18,526 nucleotides of DNA from Thermoplasmata archaeon (GCA_030043835.1 JASHWY010000174.1:1-18526); one strand, 5' to 3'. Shown: positions 7,087 through 14,832, counted from the first letter of the stretch. A program made the numbers and translations. Notes: generated by a model from the letters alone, not told the origin.

Positions 7087-8493
7087 ATGGCGGTCTCGCT
7101 GCGAACGTGGCCGGCACGACTCGTCGCCCGTCCGTGGCTGCTCGCCTTCGTCCCCATCAACGCCGCGACGGCGGGCTTTGGGGTCGTCCTCCCGCTGTTG
7201 ATCCTCATCCCCCTCCGGGGAACCTGGGCGGACGTCGCGGTCGCGGCGACCCTCTACAACGCCGCGGTCATCCTCTCGTCGGTCGCGTGGGGCCATTTGG
7301 CCGATCGCTACCCGGCGCGACGGATATTCCTGGTCGCCAACTACGGCGGGTACGGCCTCCTCTACCTCCTCTTGACCCACCTAGGCTCGTTACCGGCGCT
7401 CTACGCAATCTACACCGTCATCGGGTTCTTAGCGCCGGCCGGCGCGAGCGCGTCCAACCTGCTCATCCTCGAGAAGTTCACCGAGAAGGAGCGGGCGACC
7501 GCCTTCGCATCCTTCCAGGAGATGAGCATCGTCGGTTCGGTGGTCGGCCTTCTCATCGGATACTTCTGGACCGTGGCGGGAGACCAGCTCGGCACGCTCC
7601 TCTACGTCCTCGCCGCCCTCGCGCTGGGAAGCGCTGTCGCGATCTGGTTCGGGATTCGCGAGACGCACCGGAAGCTCACGACCCGTGAGGTCGCAAGGCA
7701 CCCCGAGAGCCTCTCGTCCCGGATCCGACTCAGCGATGCATTCCGGACCGCGGTCCCGTTCTTTCCCCATCGACCCCGCCCGAACCGCGGCGCCTTCGCG
7801 CGGTTCCGACGATGGGCGGCCGAGGAACTCCATCACGAGCTCCCGCTCATCATGGCCGCCGGGTTCCTCTTCAACCTCTCGTCGAACCTCTACAACATCT
7901 CCTACACGCCCTACCTCTATTCGGCGGGCCTCGCGGCCTCATCGATCTTCCTCGTGAACGTCTCCAACAACTTCGCGCAGACCGTCGTCTTCCCGCTCAC
8001 TGGCGGCCTCTCGACCCGCTTTGGACCCGACCGGATCGTCCGATGGTCGTCCTACCTTCGGAGCTTGGGGTATCTCGCGACCGCCGGATTCACCCTCGTC
8101 CTCTTCGCCCGGGGCGGCGCGCTCGACGCGAACCTCCTCGTCTATGCGATCCTCGGTAGCGCGATCGCCGTCTACACGACCTCGAGCTCGCTCATGCTGT
8201 TCCGCAGTGTCCAGGGACGCGAGGCCGGGAGCCTCCTCGGGGTCAACAGCGCCCTCGGAGGGGTCGCCGCCGTTGCGGGGGCTGGGCTCTCGGGGCTCCT
8301 CTCGATTGTCGGGAGTTTCCGTCTTGTCTTCCTGGTTTCGGGAGGCGCCCTCATCGTCTCGGTGCCGATCTGGGCCGCGGCGTCCGTCGCGTTCCACCGG
8401 CGGAAGAGCACATCGGAGGAGGGGGCCATCGTCGACCCGAAGGAACCCGCCGAGCGCCCCGCGGAGAGCCCCGCCATCGCGAAGACCCATTAA
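7087..8493 (+). CDS. Major facilitator superfamily (MFS) transporter
   Basis: This is a 468-aa polytopic membrane protein with two bundles of hydrophobic helices, the typical 12-TM MFS layout. The MFS motif A between TM2 and TM3 is GHLADRYPARR (69-79). A cytoplasmic loop of about 60 residues rich in Arg and His (about 195-255) separates the halves. The C-terminal tail is hydrophilic (EEGAIVDPKEPAERPAE). The substrate cannot be told from sequence. Multidrug-type or metabolite efflux is common for this group, but I do not assign one. It is the first plus-strand gene of a divergent pair, with its own TATA box and no clear ribosome-binding site. The citrate synthase TATA box overlaps its stop codon, so the two genes seem separately transcribed. 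Confidence 0.88.
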   Translation: MAVSLRTWPARLVARPWLLAFVPINAATAGFGVVLPLLILIPLRGTWADVAVAATLYNAAVILSSVAWGHLADRYPARRIFLVANYGGYGLLYLLLTHLGSLPALYAIYTVIGFLAPAGASASNLLILEKFTEKERATAFASFQEMSIVGSVVGLLIGYFWTVAGDQLGTLLYVLAALALGSAVAIWFGIRETHRKLTTREVARHPESLSSRIRLSDAFRTAVPFFPHRPRPNRGAFARFRRWAAEELHHELPLIMAAGFLFNLSSNLYNISYTPYLYSAGLAASSIFLVNVSNNFAQTVVFPLTGGLSTRFGPDRIVRWSSYLRSLGYLATAGFTLVLFARGGALDANLLVYAILGSAIAVYTTSSSLMLFRSVQGREAGSLLGVNSALGGVAAVAGAGLSGLLSIVGSFRLVFLVSGGALIVSVPIWAAASVAFHRRKSTSEEGAIVDPKEPAERPAESPAIAKTH

Positions 8494-8500
8494 CTATAAG
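8491..8500 (+). promoter_or_regulatory. Candidate TATA box for citrate synthase, overlapping the MFS stop codon
   Basis: TAACTATAAG begins with the TAA stop of the MFS gene. Its centre is about 31 nt before the ATG at 8527, matching the spacing at the MFS promoter and predicting a leaderless or nearly leaderless mRNA. Confidence 0.55.
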
Positions 8501-8526
8501 CCGGCTCCGCCGTCGGGCGGACGACC

Positions 8527-9657
8527 ATGGTAGAGCCTACGGAGGTCCAGCGCGGCCTCCAAGACGTGGTCGCGCTCGAGTCACGGATCTGCTTCATCGA
8601 CGGCCGGCAGGGACGCCTCATCTACGAAGGGTACGATATCCGCGACCTCGCCGCGCGATCGACGTTCGAGGAGGTCGCCTACCTTCTCTGGTACGGGAGG
8701 CTCCCGAAGCGCGTCCAGCTCGACGACCTTCAGCACCGGATCGGGCTCCTCCGCGTCCTCCCCGAGGCGATGGTCCGGGAGGTCGACGTCCTCCCCGGTG
8801 CGGCGCTCCCGATGGACATCCTCCGCACGACGGTGAGCGAGCTCGCCCTCTTCGAACCCGAGGAGACGAAGCCCGGGGCCAGCTCGATCGGAGGGGCCCA
8901 GCGGCTTACGGCGGTCCTCCCGACGATCCTAGGGCAGTTCCATCGTCGGCGGGCGGGGCTCCCGGCGATCAAGCCCCGACCCGAGCTCTCCCAGGCGGCC
9001 TACCTTCTCTACGCGCTCACCGACCGGGAGCCGAACGAGCTCGAGACGCGCGCGATGGACGAGGCCCTCATCCTGCACGCGGACCACGAGCTCAACGCCT
9101 CGACGTTTGCCGCGCGGGTCACCGCGTCGACGCTGAGCGACCTCTATAGCGCGGTCACGAGCGCGATCGGCACGCTCAAGGGCTCGCTCCACGGCGGAGC
9201 GAACGAGCGCGTCATGGAGCTCCTCGAGGAGATCGGGACGGTCGACCTGGTGGAAGAGGTCGTGAAGGCGAAGCTCTCCCGGCACGAACGGATCCCGGGG
9301 TTCGGCCACCGAGTCTACAAGGTCGAGGACCCTCGGGCGACGATCTTACGAGAGTGGTCCCTAAAGCTCGGGCGGGCGAAAGGCAACCTCCGCTACTACG
9401 ATCTCCTCCGCAGGCTCGAAGAGGTCGTGCACCGGGAAAAGGGTCTCTACCCGAACGTCGACCTCTACTCGGGGTCGGTCTACGCGCTCCTCGGAATCCC
9501 GCGCGACCTGTTCACTCCGATCTTCGCGGCGAGCCGCGTCGCGGGCTGGACCGCGCACGTCCTCGAGGAGTACCAGGATCTCCGCCTCATCCGGCCGACG
9601 TCGAAGTACGTCGGCCCCACCGACCTCAAGTACGTCCCGATCGCCGAGCGGACGTAG
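8527..9657 (+). CDS. gltA: Citrate synthase (possibly 2-methylcitrate-capable)
   Basis: This enzyme condenses oxaloacetate and acetyl-CoA to citrate at the entry of the TCA cycle. The 376-aa length fits the short archaeal and Gram-positive type. N-terminal landmarks are GRLIYEGYDIRDLA (29-42) and the AYLLWYGRLP segment. The active-site region includes LHADHELNASTFAAR (183-197, H187), GSLHGGANE (H222), PGFGHRVYKVEDPR (H261) and NVDLYSG (D312). The expected catalytic His-His-Asp set is therefore complete. Propionyl-CoA use, as in methylcitrate synthases of this subgroup, cannot be excluded from sequence. The promoter is just upstream. The 3' end overlaps mptD on the other strand by 32 bp. Confidence 0.94.
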   Translation: MVEPTEVQRGLQDVVALESRICFIDGRQGRLIYEGYDIRDLAARSTFEEVAYLLWYGRLPKRVQLDDLQHRIGLLRVLPEAMVREVDVLPGAALPMDILRTTVSELALFEPEETKPGASSIGGAQRLTAVLPTILGQFHRRRAGLPAIKPRPELSQAAYLLYALTDREPNELETRAMDEALILHADHELNASTFAARVTASTLSDLYSAVTSAIGTLKGSLHGGANERVMELLEEIGTVDLVEEVVKAKLSRHERIPGFGHRVYKVEDPRATILREWSLKLGRAKGNLRYYDLLRRLEEVVHREKGLYPNVDLYSGSVYALLGIPRDLFTPIFAASRVAGWTAHVLEEYQDLRLIRPTSKYVGPTDLKYVPIAERT

Positions 9658-10096
9658 GCCGATCTCCGTTCGACCGAGCCCCCGCGCGACCCCGGGGGCC
9701 CACGCGAACGACCCGCATGAGCGGGTATCGGAGGCGCGGCTCGTAGGCGAGGCGTGCCTCGACCGTGCGATCGCCCTCCTTCAAAACGACCGTCACGTCG
9801 AGCATCGGCGGGGAGAGGTATCGATAGGCGTAGCGGCCTCTCCCCGTGGGCCCTCCGGCCGCGGGGTCGATGCGCACCCGCACGCCGGTGACGTAGGGCT
9901 GGAGGAGGACGGCGCGCTCGATCGTCCGGGCGAGACTGGCGGCGGTCGCGGGAGAGACCGGCATTCCGAGGTACTGATGGAAAACGCCCCCCAACTTGAT
10001 GCCCGCCTCAAAGAGGAGCGCCTCTCGGGCGGAGAGCCGGGCACTCCGGTGCGCGCGGGGACGTGAGGCTCCGCTACGCGACGGTCTTCGGGGCAC
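9626..10096 (-). CDS. mptD: Archaeal dihydroneopterin aldolase MptD (DUF372)
   Basis: MptD cleaves 7,8-dihydroneopterin to 6-hydroxymethyl-dihydropterin and glycolaldehyde, a step towards tetrahydromethanopterin or folate-type cofactors in archaea. It is unrelated in sequence to bacterial FolB. The signature is LLFEAGIKLGGVFHQYLGMPVSP (28-50, split by the conserved E30 and H40), then LQPYVTGVRVRID, YAYRYLSPPMLDV and RYPLMRVVRV (123-132). The family core ends there. A 24-residue Arg/Gly/Ser tail follows and overlaps citrate synthase by 32 bp. The GTG start overlaps the end of pssA by 23 bp. No better in-frame start precedes the core. It is the last gene of the tuf-rps10-psd-pssA-mptD run. Confidence 0.85.
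   Translation of the reverse strand: MPRRPSRSGASRPRAHRSARLSAREALLFEAGIKLGGVFHQYLGMPVSPATAASLARTIERAVLLQPYVTGVRVRIDPAAGGPTGRGRYAYRYLSPPMLDVTVVLKEGDRTVEARLAYEPRLRYPLMRVVRVGPRGRAGARSNGDRPTSARRSGRT
9678..9699. terminator. 7-bp G+C hairpin between convergent citrate synthase and mptD
   Basis: GCCCCCG (9678-9684) pairs perfectly with CGGGGGC (9693-9699) across an 8-base loop. It begins 20 nt after the citrate synthase stop and lies inside the mptD run-on tail. No U-tract follows on either strand, so a terminator role is only a possibility. Confidence 0.3.
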
Positions 10097-10823
10097 GGCG
10101 AACGGTGAACGGTCCGAGAAGATAGTAGCTCGCTACCCCGAGGAGCATCGCGAGGGCGGCCCCGTAGGCGAACGAGTACAGCGGGGTCCCGACCGACGGC
10201 CGGAACTGGAGCGGCACCAAGGCGAGGGCGGCGGCGACGCCGGTCCACACCATCGGCCAACGGAGCGGCGAATCCCGGCGGATCTTGGGGTAGGGGATCG
10301 GGATCACCATGAGGATCGAGATCGCCGCGACGCCGACCAAGACTCCGATCGGCTGGACGCTCTGGAACGCCGGCGTTCCGTGGAAGAGGATCGCCACGAT
10401 GACCGCGAGCGCGGCCTGGGGGGTCGGGACGCCGAGGAAGTACGGGTGCGCGAACGCGTGGGTCGTGAAGTAGGTGAGTCGCGCGATCGCCGCCGAGGCG
10501 TAGAGGACGGCGAGGGCGATCGCGAGGGCGCTCCATGGCCGCCACACGCTCAGGTCGACGGTGTGGACGGCGACGAGGAAGGCCGGCGCGAGACCGAAGG
10601 TGATCGCGTCCGCGACCGAGTCCGCGATCCGTCCAAAGGCGGAGGCCGGCGCCGGGCTACGTCGCGAGAGGATCCCATCGAGGCCGTCGAACCCGATCGC
10701 CATCGCAATGAGGAGCATCGCCCAGATCGGGTTGCCGGCGATGATGTAGGCGACCGCGCCGACCCCGAGGAGCGCGTTCGCGAGTGTCGAGAGGTTGGCG
10801 CCGACGCGGTAGCGGTCGGTCAC
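10074..10823 (-). CDS. pssA: CDP-alcohol phosphatidyltransferase, probable CDP-archaeol/diacylglycerol serine transferase
   Basis: This membrane enzyme joins a CDP-activated lipid to an alcohol. Here serine is likely, because the next gene upstream is the matching decarboxylase. The 249-aa protein has multiple hydrophobic helices. The family motif reads D46-x2-D49-G50-x2-S53-R54-x9-G64-x3-D68-x3-D72, so all acidic and Gly residues are present. The usual Ala before Arg is Ser. Motif and helices place it in the class I CDP-alcohol transferase family. The GTG start forms a GTGA overlap with the psd stop, implying translational coupling. In archaea the product would be archaetidylserine. Assignment to serine rather than inositol or glycerol rests on context. 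Confidence 0.85.
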   Translation of the reverse strand: MTDRYRVGANLSTLANALLGVGAVAYIIAGNPIWAMLLIAMAIGFDGLDGILSRRSPAPASAFGRIADSVADAITFGLAPAFLVAVHTVDLSVWRPWSALAIALAVLYASAAIARLTYFTTHAFAHPYFLGVPTPQAALAVIVAILFHGTPAFQSVQPIGVLVGVAAISILMVIPIPYPKIRRDSPLRWPMVWTGVAAALALVPLQFRPSVGTPLYSFAYGAALAMLLGVASYYLLGPFTVRRAPKTVA

Positions 10824-11446
10824 GCTCGCTCCCGGGCGATCGTCGTGACCCCCGCCCGGACCGGGTCGCCGACGGTGACGGCGAGCTCGACGCGCGAGCC
10901 CGGAAGCACGACATCGACGCGAGACCCGAACACGATCATCCCGAATCGGTCCCCTTTATGCCCCAGGACGCCGGGCTTCACGAACGAGACGAGTCGTCGC
11001 GCAAGGATCCCCGTGATCTGGACGACCTCGACCGGTCCCAACGCGCTCTCGAGCGCGTAGCGGCGCCGAACGTTCTCCGCCGCGTCCCGACCGTAGGCCG
11101 GCCGGAACCCCGAGCCGGCGTCGTCGACGGCCTCAACCTTCGCCGTGAGCGGGAACCGGTTCACGTGGACGTTCGTCACGTTCATGAAGACGGAGATCCG
11201 CACCCGGTCCCCTTCGCGCTCGATCGCGCTCACGCGCCCGTCCGCCGCCGAGACAATCCCTTCGCCGACCTCCCGCTCCGGGTCGCGAAAGAAGACGGCC
11301 AAGAAGAGCCACACCGCGCCGGCCACGGCCAGTGCGGCGATCTCCACGAGCGAGAACGGCAGGACTCGCGTTGCGTAGGCCCCGGCGATGATCACAAGGA
11401 CGGTCGCAACGGCCCCGAGAGGTCGGCCGGCGCCCGGGGCGAACAC
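10820..11446 (-). CDS. psd: Phosphatidylserine/archaetidylserine decarboxylase proenzyme
   Basis: This pyruvoyl enzyme converts serine phospholipid to ethanolamine phospholipid. The 208-aa length fits the short PSD type. Two hydrophobic N-terminal segments (about 10-28 and 33-53) anchor it in the membrane and are followed by FFRDPER. Conserved blocks are SAADGRVSAIE (66-76), FMNVTNVHVNRFP (87-99), FVKPGVLGHKGDRFGMI (155-171) and the self-cleavage site FGS at 173-175. Cleavage between G174 and S175 would make the pyruvoyl group and a C-terminal alpha chain. The GTG start lies 4 nt after rps10. It sits directly before pssA, so the two consecutive lipid steps are encoded together. Confidence 0.9.
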   Translation of the reverse strand: MFAPGAGRPLGAVATVLVIIAGAYATRVLPFSLVEIAALAVAGAVWLFLAVFFRDPEREVGEGIVSAADGRVSAIEREGDRVRISVFMNVTNVHVNRFPLTAKVEAVDDAGSGFRPAYGRDAAENVRRRYALESALGPVEVVQITGILARRLVSFVKPGVLGHKGDRFGMIVFGSRVDVVLPGSRVELAVTVGDPVRAGVTTIARERA

Positions 11447-11450
11447 ACGC

Positions 11451-11762
11451 CTAACCGGTGAGGACGATCTCGATGTTGACGCCGTCGGGGACCTGGATGC
11501 GCATCACCTGGCGCAGGGCCCGCTCGTCCGCGTCAATGTCGATGAGACGCTTGTGGATCCGCATCTCCCAGTGGTCGATCGTGCTCGTGCCGCCACCGTC
11601 GGGTCCCTTGCGGACCGGCACTCTGAGCTTCTTCGTCGGAAGGGGGATCGGCCCCGCGATCGCGACCCCGGTCTTCTGTGAGATGTCGCGAATCTGACGG
11701 CAGATGGAGTCGACCTTCCGGGCGTCGGTGCCGCTCAGGGAGATCCGCGCCTTCTGCGGCAT
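11451..11762 (-). CDS. rps10: 30S ribosomal protein S10 (uS10)
   Basis: This is the small-subunit head protein uS10. The 103-aa protein is of archaeal type and length. Landmarks are [20 protein letters not shown] near the start, [22 protein letters not shown] in the middle loop (37-58), the [16 protein letters not shown] segment and [10 protein letters not shown] at the end. A GGGGAGGGA ribosome-binding site lies 7-15 nt before the ATG. It follows EF-1alpha by 44 nt, which is the usual archaeal pairing, and precedes psd by only 4 nt, which is not. Confidence 0.97.
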   Translation of the reverse strand: MPQKARISLSGTDARKVDSICRQIRDISQKTGVAIAGPIPLPTKKLRVPVRKGPDGGGTSTIDHWEMRIHKRLIDIDADERALRQVMRIQVPDGVNIEIVLTG

Positions 11763-11806
11763 CGATAGTCCCTCCCCTTCATCGCGCGCTCGTCGGGCCG
11801 ATCGGC

Positions 11807-13084
11807 CTACTCGCGCTTCTTGAGGTCGATCACGACGCCGGCCGCGACCGTCTGGCCCATGTCCCGGACCGCGAAGCGCCCGAGCTGGGGGAACTCCTTG
11901 TACTTCTCGATGGCGAGCGGACGCTTCGGAGTGATCCTAACGACCGCCGCGTCCCCGGTCTTCAGCGTCTGCGGGTTCTCCTCCGCCGTCTGACCAGTCT
12001 TCGGGTCGAGGCGCTTCAGAAGCTCGGTGAACTCGCAGGCGACCTGGGCCGTATGGCAGTGGAAGACCGGCGTATAGCCGACCGTGATAACGCTCGGGTG
12101 GTTCAGCACCTGGACGTTCGCGGTAAAGCTCTCGGCGACCGTGGGCGGGCTCGATGCGGGACCGGCGACGTCGCCGCGACGGATGTCGTTCCTGTCGATT
12201 CCGCGCACGTTGAACCCGACGTTGTCCCCGGGGATCGCTTCCGCAACGGCCTCGTGGTGCATCTCGATCGACTTCACCTCGCCCGACTTCCCGCTGGGAA
12301 CGAAGATGATTTTGTCTCCGACCTTGAGCTTCCCGGTCTCGACGCGCCCGACCGGGACCGTGCCGATCCCCGTGATCGTGTAGACGTCCTGCACGGGGAG
12401 CCTCAGCGGCTTATCCGTCGGCTTCTCGGGGACCTTCAGGCCGTCGAGCGCCTGCAAGAGGGTCGGGCCCTTGAACCACGGCATGTTCGGACTCGGCTTG
12501 ATGATGTTGTCGTCCTTGAACGCGGAGATCGGGACGAAGACTACCTGGTCCGCGACTTTGTAGCCCACGTTCTTGAAGAGCTTCAAGAGCTCCTCCTTGA
12601 GCTCGTTGTACTTCGCCTCGGAGAAGTTGACCTCCTGGCGGTCCATCTTGTTGATCGCGCAGATGAGCTGCGTGACCCCGAGCGTTCGCGAGAGGAAGAT
12701 GTGCTCGCGCGTCTGCTCCTGAACCCCCTCGGCCGCGGAGACGACGAGCACGGCCGCGTCGGCCTGGCTCGTCCCGGTGATCATGTTCTTGACGAAGTCG
12801 CGGTGGCCGGGGGCGTCGATGATCGTGAAGTAGTACTTCTGGGTGTCAAAGCGGCGGTGCGCGATGTCGATCGTGACGCCGCGCTCGCGCTCCTCTTTTA
12901 AGTCGTCCATGACCCAGGCGAACTCGAACGTCGCCTTGCCCTTCGACTCGGCCTCGGCGCGGTACTTGTCGATCTCCTCCTGCCGGATGTAGCCCGTATC
13001 GAGCAGCAGCCGACCGACGGTCGTCGACTTGCCGTGGTCAACGTGCCCGATGAAGACGATGTTGAGGTGGGGCTTCTGTGCCAT
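11807..13084 (-). CDS. tuf: Translation elongation factor 1-alpha (aEF-1A)
   Basis: This GTPase delivers aminoacyl-tRNA to the ribosome and may also serve as a GTPase partner for aPelota. The protein is 425 aa from the ATG at 13084, the normal archaeal length. G1 is GHVDHGKST (13-21), switch I ends with RGVTIDIA (68-75), G3 is DAPGH (90-94), G4 is NKMD (145-148) and G5 is SAF (187-189). Two beta-barrel domains follow ([16 protein letters not shown], and the conserved SPPTVAESF and [12 protein letters not shown]). The same frame stays open for over 600 nt upstream, but only [19 protein letters not shown] matches the family start. It heads the run tuf-rps10-psd-pssA-mptD. Confidence 0.97.
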   Translation of the reverse strand: MAQKPHLNIVFIGHVDHGKSTTVGRLLLDTGYIRQEEIDKYRAEAESKGKATFEFAWVMDDLKEERERGVTIDIAHRRFDTQKYYFTIIDAPGHRDFVKNMITGTSQADAAVLVVSAAEGVQEQTREHIFLSRTLGVTQLICAINKMDRQEVNFSEAKYNELKEELLKLFKNVGYKVADQVVFVPISAFKDDNIIKPSPNMPWFKGPTLLQALDGLKVPEKPTDKPLRLPVQDVYTITGIGTVPVGRVETGKLKVGDKIIFVPSGKSGEVKSIEMHHEAVAEAIPGDNVGFNVRGIDRNDIRRGDVAGPASSPPTVAESFTANVQVLNHPSVITVGYTPVFHCHTAQVACEFTELLKRLDPKTGQTAEENPQTLKTGDAAVVRITPKRPLAIEKYKEFPQLGRFAVRDMGQTVAAGVVIDLKKRE

Positions 13085-13118
13085 GCGTTGAGGGCTCCGG
13101 GCGCGGCCAGAAGGTACC

Positions 13119-13136
13119 CCTATATTCCTCTTTTCA
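13119..13136 (-). promoter_or_regulatory. Candidate BRE/TATA promoter for the tuf operon
   Basis: The minus strand reads TGAAAAGAGGAATATAGG, a purine-rich BRE-like run followed by a TATA-like core. Its core is about 38 nt before the tuf ATG, giving a leader of roughly 12-15 nt. It is the best A/T-rich element in this gap. Confidence 0.5.
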
Positions 13137-13330
13137 TGGAGAGTGTCGAGTCGTCCGGTGAAGAAATCGTCCGGAATTGTCTCTCGCAACCCGCATTTTA
13201 TGGTCCCGTCCTGCGCCGGATTCTGGGGAGGCGGCAAGGGAGGGAGACGGGGCAAGGTCGATGGAATCTGGTCCGCGGCACCTTCCCCACGGCGGGAACC
13301 GGGGCACTCTCCGGCCGACGCCGAGAGGGG

Positions 13331-13371
13331 GCTCACCGAGGAGCCGGTCGGTCCGCACGCGCCCGGTGAGC
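13331..13371. repeat. Inverted repeat, 8-bp stem with 25-base loop
   Basis: GCTCACCG at 13331-13338 is perfectly complementary to CGGTGAGC at 13364-13371. Inside the loop ACCG and CGGT can pair again. It lies in the gap without a convincing gene, so it is not explained by coding sequence. Confidence 0.4.
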
Positions 13372-13539
13372 GCCGGTCTCCGAACTCTGCCCGTCCGTCG
13401 CACCTCTCGATGACGCCGCGGTCGCCGGACCGGCCTCCGGCGCCTACGCTCAAGTGGCCACCTCCCGTTCCCGGGCGGGTCGGATGGTCGTGGCTCCTCC
13501 GACTGCCGTGGCGCCGACGACGAATCCGGCATCCTTTCG

Positions 13540-13980
13540 ATGCTGGACGGCCGGGTCGCCCGCGGCAGCGTTCTCTTGGATACGGGCGGGGGCACGGGCG
13601 TCGGCGCCGAGGAGGCCGCTCGCCGTGCACCACCGGGCACCTACCGACGGACGATCGTCCTTGACCCGCAGCGCGGGATGCTGACCACGCTTGGGACGCG
13701 GGCCCCAACTCCACCCATCGACCCCCTCGTTCGAGCGGACGGTCGGTACGAGCTCACCGAGATGGCCCGCGAGGGACCGGAATCGATGCGCGATGGGTTC
13801 CACGGGGCCGCGGGCCCGCGGAACCCTGAGGACGCGGTCCGTCAATTCGAAGCCTACGCTACGTTCTTGGAGGAACTCGGTCGCGCGGACCCCGGGGAGG
13901 TTCCCGCCCTTACCGAGCGGCTTCGCTCGGTCGCTCGTCGACTCGAGACTCTGGCCCAAAGGGAGGTCCGCGACTCCTAG
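13540..13980 (+). CDS. Short methyltransferase-like ORF, possibly truncated or degenerate
   Basis: I do not recognise this with certainty. The 146-aa frame starts with what looks like methyltransferase motif I ([10 protein letters not shown], 11-20), then [11 protein letters not shown] (38-48), which resembles the acidic second motif of UbiE-type SAM methyltransferases, and LVRADG further on. The usual post-motif region is poorly matched, and the C-terminus becomes a probable alpha helix ([17 protein letters not shown], then [21 protein letters not shown]). A normal methyltransferase would have about 30-40 more N-terminal residues and a further 60-100 at the C-terminus. No ribosome-binding site or TATA box precedes the ATG. 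It may be a remnant or a diverged small protein. Codon use in the second half looks coding. Confidence 0.4.
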   Translation: MLDGRVARGSVLLDTGGGTGVGAEEAARRAPPGTYRRTIVLDPQRGMLTTLGTRAPTPPIDPLVRADGRYELTEMAREGPESMRDGFHGAAGPRNPEDAVRQFEAYATFLEELGRADPGEVPALTERLRSVARRLETLAQREVRDS

Positions 13981-14024
13981 CCAAAGGGGAAGTAGACCCG
14001 TTGAATCCCGCACGGAGAAAAACC

Positions 14025-14309
14025 ATGTGGCAGGGAAGAAGCGCCGAGAAGTGGGAGCGAGGGCACTCCGTATTCTACGGAGTCAAGGCGCGTATCGTCG
14101 CCACCGTCGGGCTGCTCGTCGGGGGCCTCGTGTGGATCATCCTCTACGCTGCGTTCTGGGCGGGGCGCTTCGCGTGGTACCAAAACCTTGCGATCATCCT
14201 CTCCACCTTTCTCATCGTGCCTACTGCCGTGGTCGTGATGTGGATCCTTTGGGGGATCGGCATGGGACGGCGGATGAGGGGCTGGGCCGAGGACTCCTTC
14301 TGGACCTAG
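14025..14309 (+). CDS. Small membrane protein with two predicted TM helices, unknown function
   Basis: I do not recognise a family. The 94-aa product from the ATG at 14025 begins with a charged stretch (WQGRSAEKWERGHSVFYGVKAR). Two hydrophobic helices follow, at about residues 25-46 (VATVGLLVGGLVWIILYAAF) and 54-78 (LAIILSTFLIVPTAVVVMWIL). A basic and Trp-containing tail (GMGRRMRGWAEDSFW) closes it. GGAGA lies 9 nt before the ATG and decides this start over a TTG 24 nt upstream. It lies between the methyltransferase-like ORF and MBF1 on the same strand. The context does not suggest a specific job. Confidence 0.7.
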   Translation: MWQGRSAEKWERGHSVFYGVKARIVATVGLLVGGLVWIILYAAFWAGRFAWYQNLAIILSTFLIVPTAVVVMWILWGIGMGRRMRGWAEDSFWT

Positions 14310-14376
14310 GGTCCCGAGCGTATTCCCCACAATCGATTCGACCTGCCGCACTCTCCGCGTAGGACAATCGGGACCC

Positions 14377-14832
14377 ATGCTGTGCGAAATGTGTGGGAAG
14401 GAAGTCCCCTCGACGGCTCGGGCGAGGATCGAGGGCTCGGTCCTCTCGCTCTGTCCGGATTGCGCCCGGTTCGGCCAGCTTCTCGACCCGGTGCCCGCCG
14501 CCCCGGCACCGGGCCGCTCGGCCGGGACCCGGTCGAACGCTGTCGCCGGAACCCGCCCACCTCTTAGGACGCGGCGGCTCGAGGAGCGGGATCTCTATAC
14601 CGAGATCGGCGAGATGGAGCTCGCGCCGGATTGGCCGAAGCGGGTTCGGCTCGCCCGCGAGGCCCGCGCCTGGACCCCCGAAGAGCTCGGGAAGAAGCTC
14701 AACGAGAAGAAGTCCGTGGTGCTCAAGATCGAGGCGGGAAGCTTTCGTCCGCCGGACGCCCTCGTCCGGAAGATCGAGCAGCTCCTCAAGGTCCGACTTA
14801 GGGCCGAGCCCGAGACGAACCCGACCGCGTAG
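14377..14832 (+). CDS. mbf1: Archaeal multiprotein bridging factor 1 (MBF1), Zn ribbon plus HTH
   Basis: MBF1 is a conserved archaeal/eukaryotic HTH protein. In eukaryotes it bridges activators to TBP, while in archaea it associates with the ribosome and its role is debated. The 151-aa protein has an N-terminal zinc ribbon (C3 and C6 in LCEMCG, C26 and C29 in LCPDCA), then a Pro/Ala/Arg-rich linker (about 37-65). A Cro/C1-type HTH lies at about 85-140 (WPKRVRLAREARAWTPEELG, KKSVVLKIEAGSFRP). A short tail (AEPETNPTA) ends it. The 3' end overlaps argF on the opposite strand by 35 bp. No ribosome-binding site or TATA box is convincing. Confidence 0.92.
   Translation: MLCEMCGKEVPSTARARIEGSVLSLCPDCARFGQLLDPVPAAPAPGRSAGTRSNAVAGTRPPLRTRRLEERDLYTEIGEMELAPDWPKRVRLAREARAWTPEELGKKLNEKKSVVLKIEAGSFRPPDALVRKIEQLLKVRLRAEPETNPTA

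Larger units (their letters stand above)
13085..13539. other. 455-nt stretch without a convincing gene
   Basis: Apart from the tuf promoter at its left end, I find no coding frame with family signatures. Open frames exist on both strands, but they read as Arg/Pro/Gly-rich low-complexity text. I can point to four structures. A TATA-like GCATTTTATGG lies at 13193-13203, usable on either strand. TCGTCCGG is repeated at 13151-13158 and 13167-13174. A perfect inverted repeat pairs GCTCACCG (13331-13338) with CGGTGAGC (13364-13371) around a 25-base loop. The run GGAGGCGGCAAGGGAGGGAG near 13226 is purine-rich. A structured non-coding RNA is possible but unproven. Confidence 0.5.

Noticed and set aside
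9996..11461. Long plus-strand frames opposite pssA, psd and rps10
   Set aside because: These are antisense frames rich in Arg, Asp and Glu, typical of high-G+C DNA opposite real genes.
13151..13174. Direct repeat TCGTCCGG as an operator for tuf
   Set aside because: Two 8-mers 16 nt apart in a G+C-rich gap can occur by chance, and they lie upstream of the TATA element without other support.
13143..13664. Plus-strand 173-codon frame in the gap
   Set aside because: It is low-complexity Arg/Pro/Gly text with no motif, and it conflicts with the methyltransferase-like frame at 13540.
13085..13714. Long upstream extension of the tuf frame (about 210 extra residues)
   Set aside because: The extra text is Arg/Pro/Gly-rich with no family match. 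The EF-1alpha start MAQKPHLN lies at 13084 with a promoter just upstream, inside the supposed extension.
13450..14013. Minus-strand 187-codon frame opposite the methyltransferase-like ORF
   Set aside because: It has no recognisable motif. The plus-strand frame carries GGGTG and LDP motifs and better coding character.
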